From Sulfitobacter sp. (GTDB lineage: Bacteria > Pseudomonadota > Alphaproteobacteria > Rhodobacterales > Rhodobacteraceae), in contig JAGXFI010000145.1 in assembly GCA_024637305.1 (NCBI GenBank), forward strand, positions 1 through 33,253: a stretch of 33,253 nt of DNA, read 5' to 3'. This document shows positions 24,935 through 33,253 of this stretch, piece by piece. The first letter of the stretch is position 1. The number at the start of each line of letters is the position of its first letter. The notes beneath the pieces were generated by a model, which was not told the DNA's origin, searched no databases, and saw only the letters and a list, made by a program, of their open reading frames with translations. Both the position numbers and the translations under genes were made by a program.

Positions 24935-27592
24935 TTATCCTTTGAGTATTTCTTCGGCTGCGGCGATCGCTGCATCGGCATTGTCGGCACTGCTGCCTCC
25001 GCCCTGCGCCATGTCGGGACGGCCACCGCCGCCTTTGCCGCCAAGCTCGGCCACGGCAGCACGCAAGATATCCACCGCAGAGATCTTGTCCGTCAGGTCA
25101 TCGGTCACGCCCGCAGCGACAGCCGCCTTGCCGCCGGTGTCGGCGATCAGCAGCACAGCACCGGAGCCAAGGCGCGCTTTGTGTTCATCGACAAGCGATG
25201 GCAGATCCTTGCCCGTAACCCCTTGCAGAACCTGGGCGTGGAAATTGATGCCGCTGACTTCGCGTATTTCAGGTGCAGCAGTAGCGCCGCCTGACATCGC
25301 CAGTTCGCGGCGCAGCTGAGCGACCTCGTTAGCCAGACTGCGGCGTTCATCCATCAACGCGCGCACGCGGGCGGACACACCGGACGGCGCTGTCTTGAGC
25401 GCGCTTGCGACCCCGGCCAGTGCCGCCTGCTGATCGCGCAACCAACGCAGCGCGTCCGCCCCCGTCAGGGCTTCGATCCGGCGCACGCCTGCACTGCTGG
25501 CGCTGTCGCCCAACAGAACGAACGCACCAATGTCACCGGTCTGGCGCACATGGGTCCCGCCGCACAGCTCTAGTGAATAGGTCGCCTTGTCCGCGCCCTT
25601 GCCGGAACCTTCGTGGCGGCCCATGGAAACGACACGAACCTCGTCACCGTATTTCTCGCCAAAGAGCGCTTGCGCGCCCATCGCCCGGGCATCGTCCGGG
25701 GTCATGATCCGCGTTTCGACCGGCGCGTTTTGCCGAATAAAGCTATTCACCTCCGCTTCGATCTTTTGCAGATCCGCATCGCCGATAGCGCTGTTATGGC
25801 TGAAATCGAAGCGAAGCCGGTCAGCCGCGTTCAACGACCCGCGTTGCGCGACATGCTCGCCCAATGTACCGCGCAGCGCCTCGTGCAAAAGATGGGTCGC
25901 GGAATGGTTAGCACGGATCGCTGTCCGGCGCGCATGATCCACCGTCATCTGCGCCGCCTGCCCGGCGGCAATCTCACCTTCCGTGATCCGGGCAAAATGG
26001 ATAAAGACATCGGCCGCCTTGCGGGTTTCCGTCACTTCCGCAACGCCGGTTTCCGTGCGGATCACGCCGGTGTCGCCCACCTGTCCGCCGGATTCGGCAT
26101 AAAACGGCGTCTGGTTGAAAGCGATCTGAACCTCTTCGCCGACCTTGGCGGTCTTGATCTGCCCACCGGACTGTATCAGCGCAATTACCTGACCTTCCGC
26201 CGTTTCGGTATCATAGCCCAGAAAATCCGTCGTCCCGTGCTGATCAGCCACATCGAACCAAACGGCTTGATCCGCCGCCTCGCCGGTACCTGACCAGGCA
26301 GCACGCGCCTTGGCCTTTTGCTGGGCCATTGCAGCGTCAAAACCTTCGGTGTCAACGCCCAGACCTTTTTCACGCAGCGCGTCCTGCGTCAGATCAAGCG
26401 GAAAACCAAAAGTGTCATAAAGCTTGAAGGCAGCGGCACCTGGCAAAGCGGCACCTTCGGACAGCCCGATGATCTCATCATCCAACAGCTTGAGACCACG
26501 TTCGAGCGTCTGGCGAAAACGGGTCTCCTCCTGATGCAATGTTTCGGTAATCAGCGGCTGTGCCTGACCCAATTCAGGATAGGCGGCGCCCATCTGGCGG
26601 ACCAATGCAGGCACCAACCGGTGCATTAACGGATCCTGAGTGCCAAGCAGATGCGCATGGCGCATGGCACGCCGCATGATCCGGCGAAGGACATACCCGC
26701 GTCCATCCTTGGCGGGCATGACCCCATCGGCGATCAGAAAACTGGCGGAGCGCAAGTGATCCGCGATCACGCGGTGATGCGTCTTGCCGGGGCCATCCGG
26801 GTCCGTACCGGATGCATTTGCCGATGCCTCTATCAGGCTGCGCATAAGGTCGGTCGCATAATTGTCGTTGGTTCCCTGCAACAGCGCTGCAACCCGCTCG
26901 ATTCCCATACCGGTGTCTATGGATTGCGCAGCCAGCTCGCGCCGCGTGCCATCGGCGAATTGCTCGTATTGCATAAAAACGAGGTTCCAGATCTCGACAA
27001 AACGATCGCCGTCCTCCTCGGGAGAGCCTGGAGGGCCGCCCCAGATGTGATCGCCATGATCATAGAAAATCTCGGAACACGGGCCGCACGGGCCTGTCGG
27101 CCCCATCATCCAGAAATTATCATCCGTGGCGATGCGGATGATGCGATCGTCCGGCAACCCCGCGACTTTCTTCCAGATCGCGGCGGCTTCGTCGTCGGTA
27201 TGATAAACAGTGACATAAAGACGGTCGGACGGGATGCCCAGATGCTTGGTGATCAGCTCCCAGGCAAAGGCAATGGCTTCAGCTTTGAAATAATCGCCAA
27301 AGCTGAAATTTCCCAGCATCTCAAAGAACGTATGATGCCGCGCGGTATAGCCGACATTGTCAAGGTCGTTATGCTTTCCCCCGGCGCGCACACATTTCTG
27401 GGCGGTGGTTGCACGTTTGTAATCGCGGGTCTCGACCCCGGTGAACAGGTTCTTGAACTGAACCATGCCGGAATTGGCGAACAGCAAGGTGGGGTCGTTG
27501 CGCGGCACCAAGGGGCTTGAGGGCTGCACAGAATGGCCCTGCTTTTCGAAATAGCTGAGGAATGTCGAACGAATGTCGTTGAGCGTTTGCAT
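24935..27592 (-). CDS. alaS: alanyl-tRNA synthetase, 885 aa
   Basis: This enzyme charges tRNA-Ala with alanine and edits mischarged Ser and Gly. The N-terminal catalytic motifs ([40 protein letters not shown]), the editing-domain HxxxH (HSATHLLHE) with the partner CGGTH, and the C-terminal Gly-rich Ala domain ([16 protein letters not shown]) are all present. The start MQTLNDIRS at 27592 is chosen. The open frame to 27664 adds 24 residues not typical of the family. It lies downstream of recA, with a terminator between. Confidence 0.96.
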   Translation of the reverse strand: MQTLNDIRSTFLSYFEKQGHSVQPSSPLVPRNDPTLLFANSGMVQFKNLFTGVETRDYKRATTAQKCVRAGGKHNDLDNVGYTARHHTFFEMLGNFSFGDYFKAEAIAFAWELITKHLGIPSDRLYVTVYHTDDEAAAIWKKVAGLPDDRIIRIATDDNFWMMGPTGPCGPCSEIFYDHGDHIWGGPPGSPEEDGDRFVEIWNLVFMQYEQFADGTRRELAAQSIDTGMGIERVAALLQGTNDNYATDLMRSLIEASANASGTDPDGPGKTHHRVIADHLRSASFLIADGVMPAKDGRGYVLRRIMRRAMRHAHLLGTQDPLMHRLVPALVRQMGAAYPELGQAQPLITETLHQEETRFRQTLERGLKLLDDEIIGLSEGAALPGAAAFKLYDTFGFPLDLTQDALREKGLGVDTEGFDAAMAQQKAKARAAWSGTGEAADQAVWFDVADQHGTTDFLGYDTETAEGQVIALIQSGGQIKTAKVGEEVQIAFNQTPFYAESGGQVGDTGVIRTETGVAEVTETRKAADVFIHFARITEGEIAAGQAAQMTVDHARRTAIRANHSATHLLHEALRGTLGEHVAQRGSLNAADRLRFDFSHNSAIGDADLQKIEAEVNSFIRQNAPVETRIMTPDDARAMGAQALFGEKYGDEVRVVSMGRHEGSGKGADKATYSLELCGGTHVRQTGDIGAFVLLGDSASSAGVRRIEALTGADALRWLRDQQAALAGVASALKTAPSGVSARVRALMDERRSLANEVAQLRRELAMSGGATAAPEIREVSGINFHAQVLQGVTGKDLPSLVDEHKARLGSGAVLLIADTGGKAAVAAGVTDDLTDKISAVDILRAAVAELGGKGGGGRPDMAQGGGSSADNADAAIAAAEEILKG

Positions 27593-27668
27593 GAAGAGCC
27601 TTCCGGGCGCGCGTAAACTGTTGCTTTGAAATACCCCCAGCGTCCGGTGCTGTCCACACGGCACGACG

Positions 27669-27697
27669 AAAAAGGGTGCCGCCTTCCGGCCGCACCC
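27669..27697 (-). terminator. rho-independent terminator of recA
   Basis: On the minus strand a GC-rich hairpin (GGGTGCGGCC, loop GGAA, GGCGGCACCC with one mismatch) is followed by TTTTT. It starts 27 bp beyond the recA stop. Confidence 0.8.
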
Positions 27698-27723
27698 CCA
27701 AAATCGCTAAATGAAGGCCTGGT

Positions 27724-28800
27724 TTATCCTTCGACCATATCCACATCGTCATCGTCTGATCCGGAAGCTCCGAAATCCAGACCATGTGCGGCGCGGATCT
27801 TGTCTTCGATCTCCATCGCCATCGCGTCATGTTCGCGCAGGAACTGCTTGGCATTTTCACGCCCCTGACCGATGCGTTCGTCGCCGTAGCTGAACCAACT
27901 TCCGGATTTGTCGACCACGCCGGCTTTGACACCCAGATCCAGCAACTCGCCCATCTTGGAGATGCCTTCGCCATACATGATGTCGAATTCCACCTGCTTG
28001 AAGGGGGCGGCAACCTTGTTCTTGACGATCTTCACGCGCGTATGGTTGCCCACGACCTCGTCGCGATCTTTCAGCGATCCGATGCGTCGAATATCGAGCC
28101 GCACAGAGGAGTAGAATTTCAGCGCGTTACCGCCGGTCGTCGTTTCCGGGCTGCCGAACATGACGCCGATCTTCATGCGAATCTGGTTGATGAAGATCAC
28201 CATGCAGTTGGAGCGGCTGATCGACCCGGTGAGCTTGCGCATTGCCTTGCTCATCAGACGGGCTTGCACGCCGACGGAACTGTCGCCCATTTCGCCCTCA
28301 AGCTCGGATTTGGGCGTGAGCGCCGCGACCGAATCGACAACGACCATGTTGACAGCACCGGAGCGAACGAGCGTGTCGGTAATCTCAAGCGCCTGTTCGC
28401 CATTGTCAGGCTGAGAGATCAGCAACTCGTCGATGTCCACGCCCAGTTTCTTGGCGTATTGCGGGTCAAGCGCGTGTTCCGCGTCGACAAAGGCGCAGAC
28501 GCCGCCAGCCTTTTGCTGTTCCGCCACGCAATGCAGCGTCAGCGTCGTCTTGCCGGATGATTCAGGCCCATAAATCTCGATGATTCGCCCCATAGGCAAA
28601 CCACCGATTCCCAGCGCGATATCAAGACCCAGAGAGCCCGTCGAGGACGCTTGGATATCCTGCATCGCCCCTTCGGCCCCCAGTTTCATGATCGAACCTT
28701 TGCCAAACTGCCGCTCGATCTGCGCCAGCGCGCTATCAAGTGCCTTTTGCTTGTCCGGGTTTTTCTTGCTGTTCATTGTCAAAAGATCTGCCGTTGCCAT
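27724..28800 (-). CDS. recA: recombinase RecA, 358 aa
   Basis: The central enzyme of homologous recombination and co-protease for LexA. Walker [10 protein letters not shown] lies at 78-86, with [20 protein letters not shown] (Walker B region) and the L2 loop [20 protein letters not shown] (GG follows). The C-terminus is acidic ([13 protein letters not shown]). The start at 28800 ([13 protein letters not shown]) has AAGGGAAG upstream. The in-frame ATG at 28842 lacks support. An SOS box lies 67 bp before the start. Confidence 0.97.
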   Translation of the reverse strand: MATADLLTMNSKKNPDKQKALDSALAQIERQFGKGSIMKLGAEGAMQDIQASSTGSLGLDIALGIGGLPMGRIIEIYGPESSGKTTLTLHCVAEQQKAGGVCAFVDAEHALDPQYAKKLGVDIDELLISQPDNGEQALEITDTLVRSGAVNMVVVDSVAALTPKSELEGEMGDSSVGVQARLMSKAMRKLTGSISRSNCMVIFINQIRMKIGVMFGSPETTTGGNALKFYSSVRLDIRRIGSLKDRDEVVGNHTRVKIVKNKVAAPFKQVEFDIMYGEGISKMGELLDLGVKAGVVDKSGSWFSYGDERIGQGRENAKQFLREHDAMAMEIEDKIRAAHGLDFGASGSDDDDVDMVEG

Positions 28801-28866
28801 TTGGGTTCTTCCCTTAGTGTCACAAGGTTCGGGTCGCGGCAATCGCGGCCTTTGCCTCCTGCTGAT

Positions 28867-28881
28867 GTTCCTCTATTGTTC
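28867..28881 (-). promoter_or_regulatory. LexA (SOS) box of recA
   Basis: GTTC-CTCTATT-GTTC on the plus strand is the exact GTTC-N7-GTTC direct repeat recognised by alphaproteobacterial LexA. It sits 67-81 bp before the recA start. A possible -35 TTGAAA lies just upstream on the minus strand, with a weak -10 (CATACG) 17 bp on that adjoins the box. Confidence 0.85.
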
Positions 28882-29004
28882 CGTATGAGGGTAAATATAG
28901 AACATTTCAATCGAATTCTTCGTATCCCATCTTTTTCCGCATTTGCTTAAGAAGTAGTTTATGAACTCCCCATAAGAGGGATAAATCTGTCGAAAGGCGA
29001 TCAA

Positions 29005-29598
29005 GTGCTTGTATTCTTTAAGGAACGGTTGGCGTTTTTAGCCGTGCCAAAAACCGGCACCACGGCGTATGAGCTCGCCCTGGCACCGCGAGCGGATATG
29101 GTGATTTCTGATCCGCCGCTGCTCAAGCACGCTCCGGTCTACCGCTACAATCGCTTTATCCGGCCAATGTTTCTGAATGTCTGCGATGCAGAGATGGAAC
29201 TGATGGCTGTCATGCGCGAACCGGTCAGTTGGCTGGGCAGTTGGTACCGTTATCGCCGCCGGCCTTTCATGGAGGGCAAAGCCAACAGCACCCACGGGAT
29301 CAGCTTTGATGAATTCGTCCTTGCGTACATGAAAGGCAAGCGCCCCGGTTTCGCCGACGTAGGCAACCAGTTGAAGTTTCTGGAGCGCCAGCCGAACGGA
29401 ACCGGCGTGACGCATCTGTTTCGCTATGAAGATCAGCAGCGCCTGCAACAGTTTGTGTCAGAGCGGCTGGATCTCGAGTTTATGTTGACGCAAGAGAATG
29501 TGTCACCTGAAATGGACATTTCCCTTTCGCCCGACATTGAGGAGCGCTTTCGACGCAAATTCGCAGATGAATTCGCTTTCTACGACGCCATTCCCTAG
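29005..29598 (+). CDS. sulfotransferase-like protein, 197 aa
   Basis: A small protein of the P-loop sulfotransferase superfamily. PKTGTTAYE (15-23) fits the PAPS 5'-phosphosulfate loop. REPVSWLGSWYRYRRRPFME (about 72) fits the 3'-phosphate-binding strand-Ser-helix. The start is GTG at 29005, with GAAAGG upstream and the P-loop 14 residues in, the normal distance. The acceptor is unknown. Such genes often modify surface polysaccharides. Its TAG stop shares the palindrome CTAG with the stop of the convergent cckA gene. Confidence 0.82.
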   Translation: MLVFFKERLAFLAVPKTGTTAYELALAPRADMVISDPPLLKHAPVYRYNRFIRPMFLNVCDAEMELMAVMREPVSWLGSWYRYRRRPFMEGKANSTHGISFDEFVLAYMKGKRPGFADVGNQLKFLERQPNGTGVTHLFRYEDQQRLQQFVSERLDLEFMLTQENVSPEMDISLSPDIEERFRRKFADEFAFYDAIP

Positions 29599-31907
29599 TG
29601 AAATTGATTATGCACTGTTTCCGTAAGGTCATTGAGAGAGAACGGCTTGGGGAGAAAGACGGAGTTCGGGATTTGCATCTGCGCCTCGCCAAAGCTGTCC
29701 TCAGCATAGCCTGACACGAAGACGACGCGCGTATCGGGTCGGACCTTCAGTGCCTCTCGGACCCAGCTGGGCCCATCCATACCGGGCATGACGACGTCGG
29801 TCACAAAGACGTCGATGTTAAGGCTCTCGTCTTCCAGCGTTTGCAGGGCTGCCTCGGCAGAATCCGCCTCAAGCACGGTATAGCCGCGCATTCTGAGCGC
29901 ACGGCTGGCGAAGGCCCGAACGGGCGCTTCGTCCTCGACCAGCAGAATGACACCATCGCCGTGGCGCGCGTTCTTGACCTTGGGCGGCAAGACGGGCGCA
30001 GCTTCCGGCACCTCCGTCGCTTCCAGCACGGGGAAATAAAGCGTGAAGCACGTCCCGACGCCAAGCGTGCTATCCACAAAAATGAACCCCCCCGTCTGTT
30101 TAACGATACCGTACGCGGTCGAAAGCCCCAGTCCCGTCCCCTCGCCCGTTCGCTTGGTCGTGAAGAATGGCTCAAACACCTTTTGCAATTTGTCTGACGC
30201 GATGCCGGTCCCGTCGTCGCTGACGCGCAGGATCACATATTTCCCGGCCTGCAACGTCACCTGATCGCGTGTCATCGGCGCTGTCAGCTTGGCACACTCC
30301 GTCTCGATCCTGATCTCGCCACCTGCGGGCATCGCATCGCGGGCGTTCACGACGAGGTTCATCAAGACCTGTTCGAGCTGCCGCTTGTCTGCCCGTATGG
30401 GCTCCAGCACTGGATCGTGGCTGAGCGTCAAGGTGATTTTCTCTCCGACCAACCGGTTGAGAAGATGCGTGAGATCCGCAAGCGTATCGCGCATATCAAG
30501 CGTTTCAGGGCGCAGCGTTTGCTTGCGAGAGAACGCCAGCAACTGGCCAACAAGCGCTGCGGCCCGATTGGCATTCTGATTGATCTGCACCAGATCGCTG
30601 TAATCCGGATCGCCCTGATCATGGCGCAAAAGCAGCAGATCGCAATGGCCCGAAATCGCGGTCAGCAGATTGTTGAAATCATGGGCAACACCGCCGGCAA
30701 GTTGCCCGATGGCCTGCATTTTCTGGCTCTGGACGAATTGAGCCTCAAGGGATTTCAGTTCGGTGGCATCGTTAAGCACCGCAATCAGGGACGGTTCGCC
30801 CTCTTCCGTCACACGGTTGAGGGTCACCTGGACGAACACCTCTCGGTCGCTGCGGGTCAGGCGCAGAAATTCGGATTTCTGGATCAAGCGACCCGCCAGC
30901 GTATCTGCCAACCAGTCGGAAATCGAACGCCCCAAACCTTCCATGAGCGATGAAAGATGCACGCCCTCGCTCAATCCGATACCTATCAGCCCTGATGCCA
31001 TACGGTTGAAAGACAGCACCGATCCGTCCGGTGCCACCTTGATCATCGGCACGGGCAAGTCGTGGAAAACCTGCCACTGCCGCGACTGGCTGCTGGTTTC
31101 GGGCGCGGGAAGAAAATAGAGCGCGCGACGGCCGACACCGGCATCCGTTTCGGCGATCAGCGCGTTGCGCACGCCGTCAGCGGTTGAAATTTCCATAATC
31201 GCCCCGGGAGTTACCGGCAGTTGCGTAAAAAGTTGATCAAGTGATTTCGCGCGCATACCGATAAGTTCACGCGCCGCATCATTCATGAACAATACGGCCC
31301 CGGTACGGCCGATCATGACCATCGGCAGCCCCGCCTGCTCCCCTCCGGAACGGCCAATCTGCCGGTCCGCGATTGTCTCGACCCGCCAGACGAACCCGTC
31401 ATTGCCCATGTCATGCACGGACAGCCGCACATGTTCCTTGCGCGTCACAATGTCCTCGCGCGCCGAACCTGTCGCCTCTGCGCGCGATTGCAGGCGATAG
31501 ATAATTCCCGAAGGGTTGGCGAACCGGTCCACCAATTTGCCGGCCAAGGTCCCGCTGTAGACGTTGCCGAACTGGCTTTGCGCTGCAAGGTTTTGCGCCT
31601 TGATTTCGCCGTCCGGGGCGGTGACGAAACCCGGTGCGCTGTCTTTTTCGATAAACTTCGCGACCGTTTCAAACACATCACGTCGATTTCGGGAGCGGTG
31701 GTTTTCCAGGATCATCACGCCCAAATACAGCATCCCGAGGGTCATAGCGGCAGTCGCAAGGCCCATACGAGCAAGCCCGTTTGGCAAAATGATCGCTCCT
31801 GTTCCAAGCAGGATGGCCGCGATCACCAGCAAATGTAAACGTCCGGTGCCGGACCCCAGAAGGCTGCCTGTTTCTGTGTCTTTCAGCTGCGTCACAATGC
31901 GTCCCAA
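29595..31907 (-). CDS. cckA: hybrid sensor histidine kinase CckA, 770 aa
   Basis: Top of the CckA-ChpT-CtrA phosphorelay, which in Rhodobacterales controls motility, gene transfer agent and cell-cycle functions. Two membrane helices (about 25-43 and 48-66) are followed by PAS-like regions (about 85-180, 190-270, 280-390), a HisKA domain with H409 in [11 protein letters not shown], a HATPase ([21 protein letters not shown]) and a receiver with D704 ([12 protein letters not shown]). The layout and length agree with CckA of this order. It ends convergently on the sulfotransferase gene, sharing CTAG for both stops. The 87-bp gap upstream carries its promoter. Confidence 0.93.
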   Translation of the reverse strand: MGRIVTQLKDTETGSLLGSGTGRLHLLVIAAILLGTGAIILPNGLARMGLATAAMTLGMLYLGVMILENHRSRNRRDVFETVAKFIEKDSAPGFVTAPDGEIKAQNLAAQSQFGNVYSGTLAGKLVDRFANPSGIIYRLQSRAEATGSAREDIVTRKEHVRLSVHDMGNDGFVWRVETIADRQIGRSGGEQAGLPMVMIGRTGAVLFMNDAARELIGMRAKSLDQLFTQLPVTPGAIMEISTADGVRNALIAETDAGVGRRALYFLPAPETSSQSRQWQVFHDLPVPMIKVAPDGSVLSFNRMASGLIGIGLSEGVHLSSLMEGLGRSISDWLADTLAGRLIQKSEFLRLTRSDREVFVQVTLNRVTEEGEPSLIAVLNDATELKSLEAQFVQSQKMQAIGQLAGGVAHDFNNLLTAISGHCDLLLLRHDQGDPDYSDLVQINQNANRAAALVGQLLAFSRKQTLRPETLDMRDTLADLTHLLNRLVGEKITLTLSHDPVLEPIRADKRQLEQVLMNLVVNARDAMPAGGEIRIETECAKLTAPMTRDQVTLQAGKYVILRVSDDGTGIASDKLQKVFEPFFTTKRTGEGTGLGLSTAYGIVKQTGGFIFVDSTLGVGTCFTLYFPVLEATEVPEAAPVLPPKVKNARHGDGVILLVEDEAPVRAFASRALRMRGYTVLEADSAEAALQTLEDESLNIDVFVTDVVMPGMDGPSWVREALKVRPDTRVVFVSGYAEDSFGEAQMQIPNSVFLPKPFSLNDLTETVHNQFH

Positions 31908-31994
31908 TCAATCCGAATCGCACCCTTAATCTGGATACGAAACGTTAATCTGCGCTTAACTACGCATCTTGCACCTTTTAGTTGAGTAGACCGA

Positions 31995-33158
31995 CTACGA
32001 TACTCGCGTCAAGTGTGTCACAAAAAAGCCATCGCCATCCGCGCTTATCGGGTAACGATGCTGATGCGCGATACGCCAGGCAGGATGCCGGGCCACGAAC
32101 GCATTCACACGATCTTCATTCTCGACGTCTAGAACGGAGCATGTCGCGTAAGCCAGCGTGCCTTGCGTGGAAACCAACGCCATAGCCTGATCGAGGATGC
32201 TGTCCTGGATATCGCACAGCACGCGCAAGCGGTCCGGGGTCAAGGCCCACTTTCCTTCAGGGGCGCGGCGCCACGCACCGCTGCCCGAACAAGGCGCATC
32301 GCACAAAACCAGATCGAAGGGCGCGCGTGTCTCAAGCTCGTCGGAGCCAAGGCAGACAATTTCCGCCCCCGCACGTTCCGCACGCGCGGGCAAATCCTTC
32401 ATTCGCGCCGGATCCACGTCATGGGCAAAGACAGCCGTTCCGGGACGCATGGCAAACGCCAGCGCTTTGCCCCCGCCACCGGCGCAATAGTCCAGAACAC
32501 GGGCCGCCGCCGGAAGACTGGCTACGACGGCTTGGCTTGCTGCATCCTGCAATTCCACCTCGCCTTGCCGATAAGCCCAACTGTTGCGGACTTTTCTCGG
32601 ACCGGACAAAACCGTGAGCGCGGTATCCGCCAAGGGATTCAGCCGCGTTTCAATGCCCTCCGCGATGAGACTTTGGCGTGTTTCAGCGCTATCAGTCTTG
32701 GCCAGATTCACACGCAACGTCACCGGCGCGCGATCCTGCAGGGCGCGGGCCGCCGCGTCTGCATCTGGTCCCAAGGACTCATCGAAAAGTGGTATCAACC
32801 AATCCGGCAGATTCCACGCGACGTCCTGCGGCATCTGTTCGGACGGTACGGCGCGTTCGTGATCCAACAGAGGCTCTGGCGCATGGCCGTCACCTGTAAA
32901 AACCCGATCTATATCAACACCTTGCGCCCGAAGCAGCCCGATCATAAGTCCGCGCCCTGTGCCCGCCCCGCCGAGCCATTCAGCGCTTCGGCGCATGCGC
33001 AACACGTCGAACACATGATCCCGCACAGCCGCACGGTCACCTGATCCGGCATAGCGGCTGGCGCGGGACCAACGTGTCAACGCCTGCTCAGCGGCCAATC
33101 CGTCTGCCATCTGATCGAGAATCCCGATCGCCGCCGCAATCCTTGCGCCCGGCGTCAC
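31995..33158 (-). CDS. RsmB/NOP family RNA (cytosine-C5) methyltransferase, 387 aa
   Basis: An AdoMet-dependent enzyme, probably modifying C967 of 16S rRNA by family. The SAM motif DYCAGGGGK is at 223-231, motif IV DAPCSGSGAWRR has C290, and motif VI YATCSV has the catalytic C340. The start is GTG at 33158 (MTPGARIAAAIGILDQ), the usual family N-terminus. The frame stays open another 90 bases to the window edge without family similarity. The protein is shorter than E. coli RsmB (429); the alphaproteobacterial form has a reduced N-terminal NusB-like part. Confidence 0.9.
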   Translation of the reverse strand: MTPGARIAAAIGILDQMADGLAAEQALTRWSRASRYAGSGDRAAVRDHVFDVLRMRRSAEWLGGAGTGRGLMIGLLRAQGVDIDRVFTGDGHAPEPLLDHERAVPSEQMPQDVAWNLPDWLIPLFDESLGPDADAAARALQDRAPVTLRVNLAKTDSAETRQSLIAEGIETRLNPLADTALTVLSGPRKVRNSWAYRQGEVELQDAASQAVVASLPAAARVLDYCAGGGGKALAFAMRPGTAVFAHDVDPARMKDLPARAERAGAEIVCLGSDELETRAPFDLVLCDAPCSGSGAWRRAPEGKWALTPDRLRVLCDIQDSILDQAMALVSTQGTLAYATCSVLDVENEDRVNAFVARHPAWRIAHQHRYPISADGDGFFVTHLTRVS

Positions 33159-33253
33159 AGCTTGGATGACCGGTTTAAACCGTGCCGGAAAGGCCAGATA
33201 AGCATCCTTTATCCGATCCGGTAATTGGGCGACTCGCGGGTGATCTGCACATC

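Noticed and set aside
33159-33253. open frame continuing upstream of the rRNA methyltransferase
   Set aside because: It stays open to the window edge, but no start codon with a ribosome site or family similarity is seen; the family N-terminus fits the GTG at 33158.

Overview
The window looks like chromosomal DNA of a marine alphaproteobacterium in the Rhodobacterales (Roseobacter group). The pointers are an iscR-cysteine desulfurase-sufBCD-sufS operon with an Irr-type operator, a GTTC-N7-GTTC SOS box upstream of recA, a CckA-type hybrid kinase, a eukaryotic-type NADP isocitrate dehydrogenase, and several small Rhodobacteraceae-type proteins. Species cannot be read from the sequence.

Left host edge (1-160). 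The 3' end of a probable BKACE-family gene is followed at once by the 3' half of a tRNA-Arg(CCG) gene on the minus strand.

Genomic island (about 161-10817, 10.6 kb). It sits inside the anticodon loop of that tRNA-Arg(CCG) gene. The 3' half is at 127-171, the 5' half at 10807-10849, and both ends carry the same 11-bp core TGCCTTCGGAG. The two halves fit together into one cloverleaf apart from one T-stem mismatch, so the resident gene is broken. Just inside the right end the island carries a complete, differently sequenced tRNA-Arg(CCG) (10633-10709) that can replace it. The rest is a mosaic. There is decayed material: a truncated DUF4102 integrase, a truncated OLD-type ATPase, IS66 tnpA and tnpC pieces, an HU-family fragment and a ketoacyl synthase III fragment with an internal stop. 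There are also intact modules: an SbcC/SbcD-like pair (YhaN/YhaO type), a coiled-coil membrane protein, and a two-gene unit of an acidic protein plus an ASCH/B3-like protein. The last unit and the replacement tRNA are the best candidates for something not yet described.

Fe-S operon (10900-18547, minus). The order is iscR, a NifS/IscS-like desulfurase, sufB, a possible 35-codon ORF, sufC, sufD, two small YIP1-like membrane proteins and sufS, nearly all with overlapping start and stop codons. IscR lacks the canonical cluster cysteines. No sufA, sufE or sufT follows sufS inside the window.

Host core (18726-33158). Plus-strand genes encode an alpha/beta hydrolase, a 78-aa protein, an HD phosphohydrolase, icd, an Lrp/AsnC regulator, an SMR transporter and typA/bipA. 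On the minus strand lie a DUF6356 protein, a DUF1330 protein, alaS and recA. A sulfotransferase-like gene (plus) converges on cckA (minus), and an RsmB-type rRNA methyltransferase closes the window.
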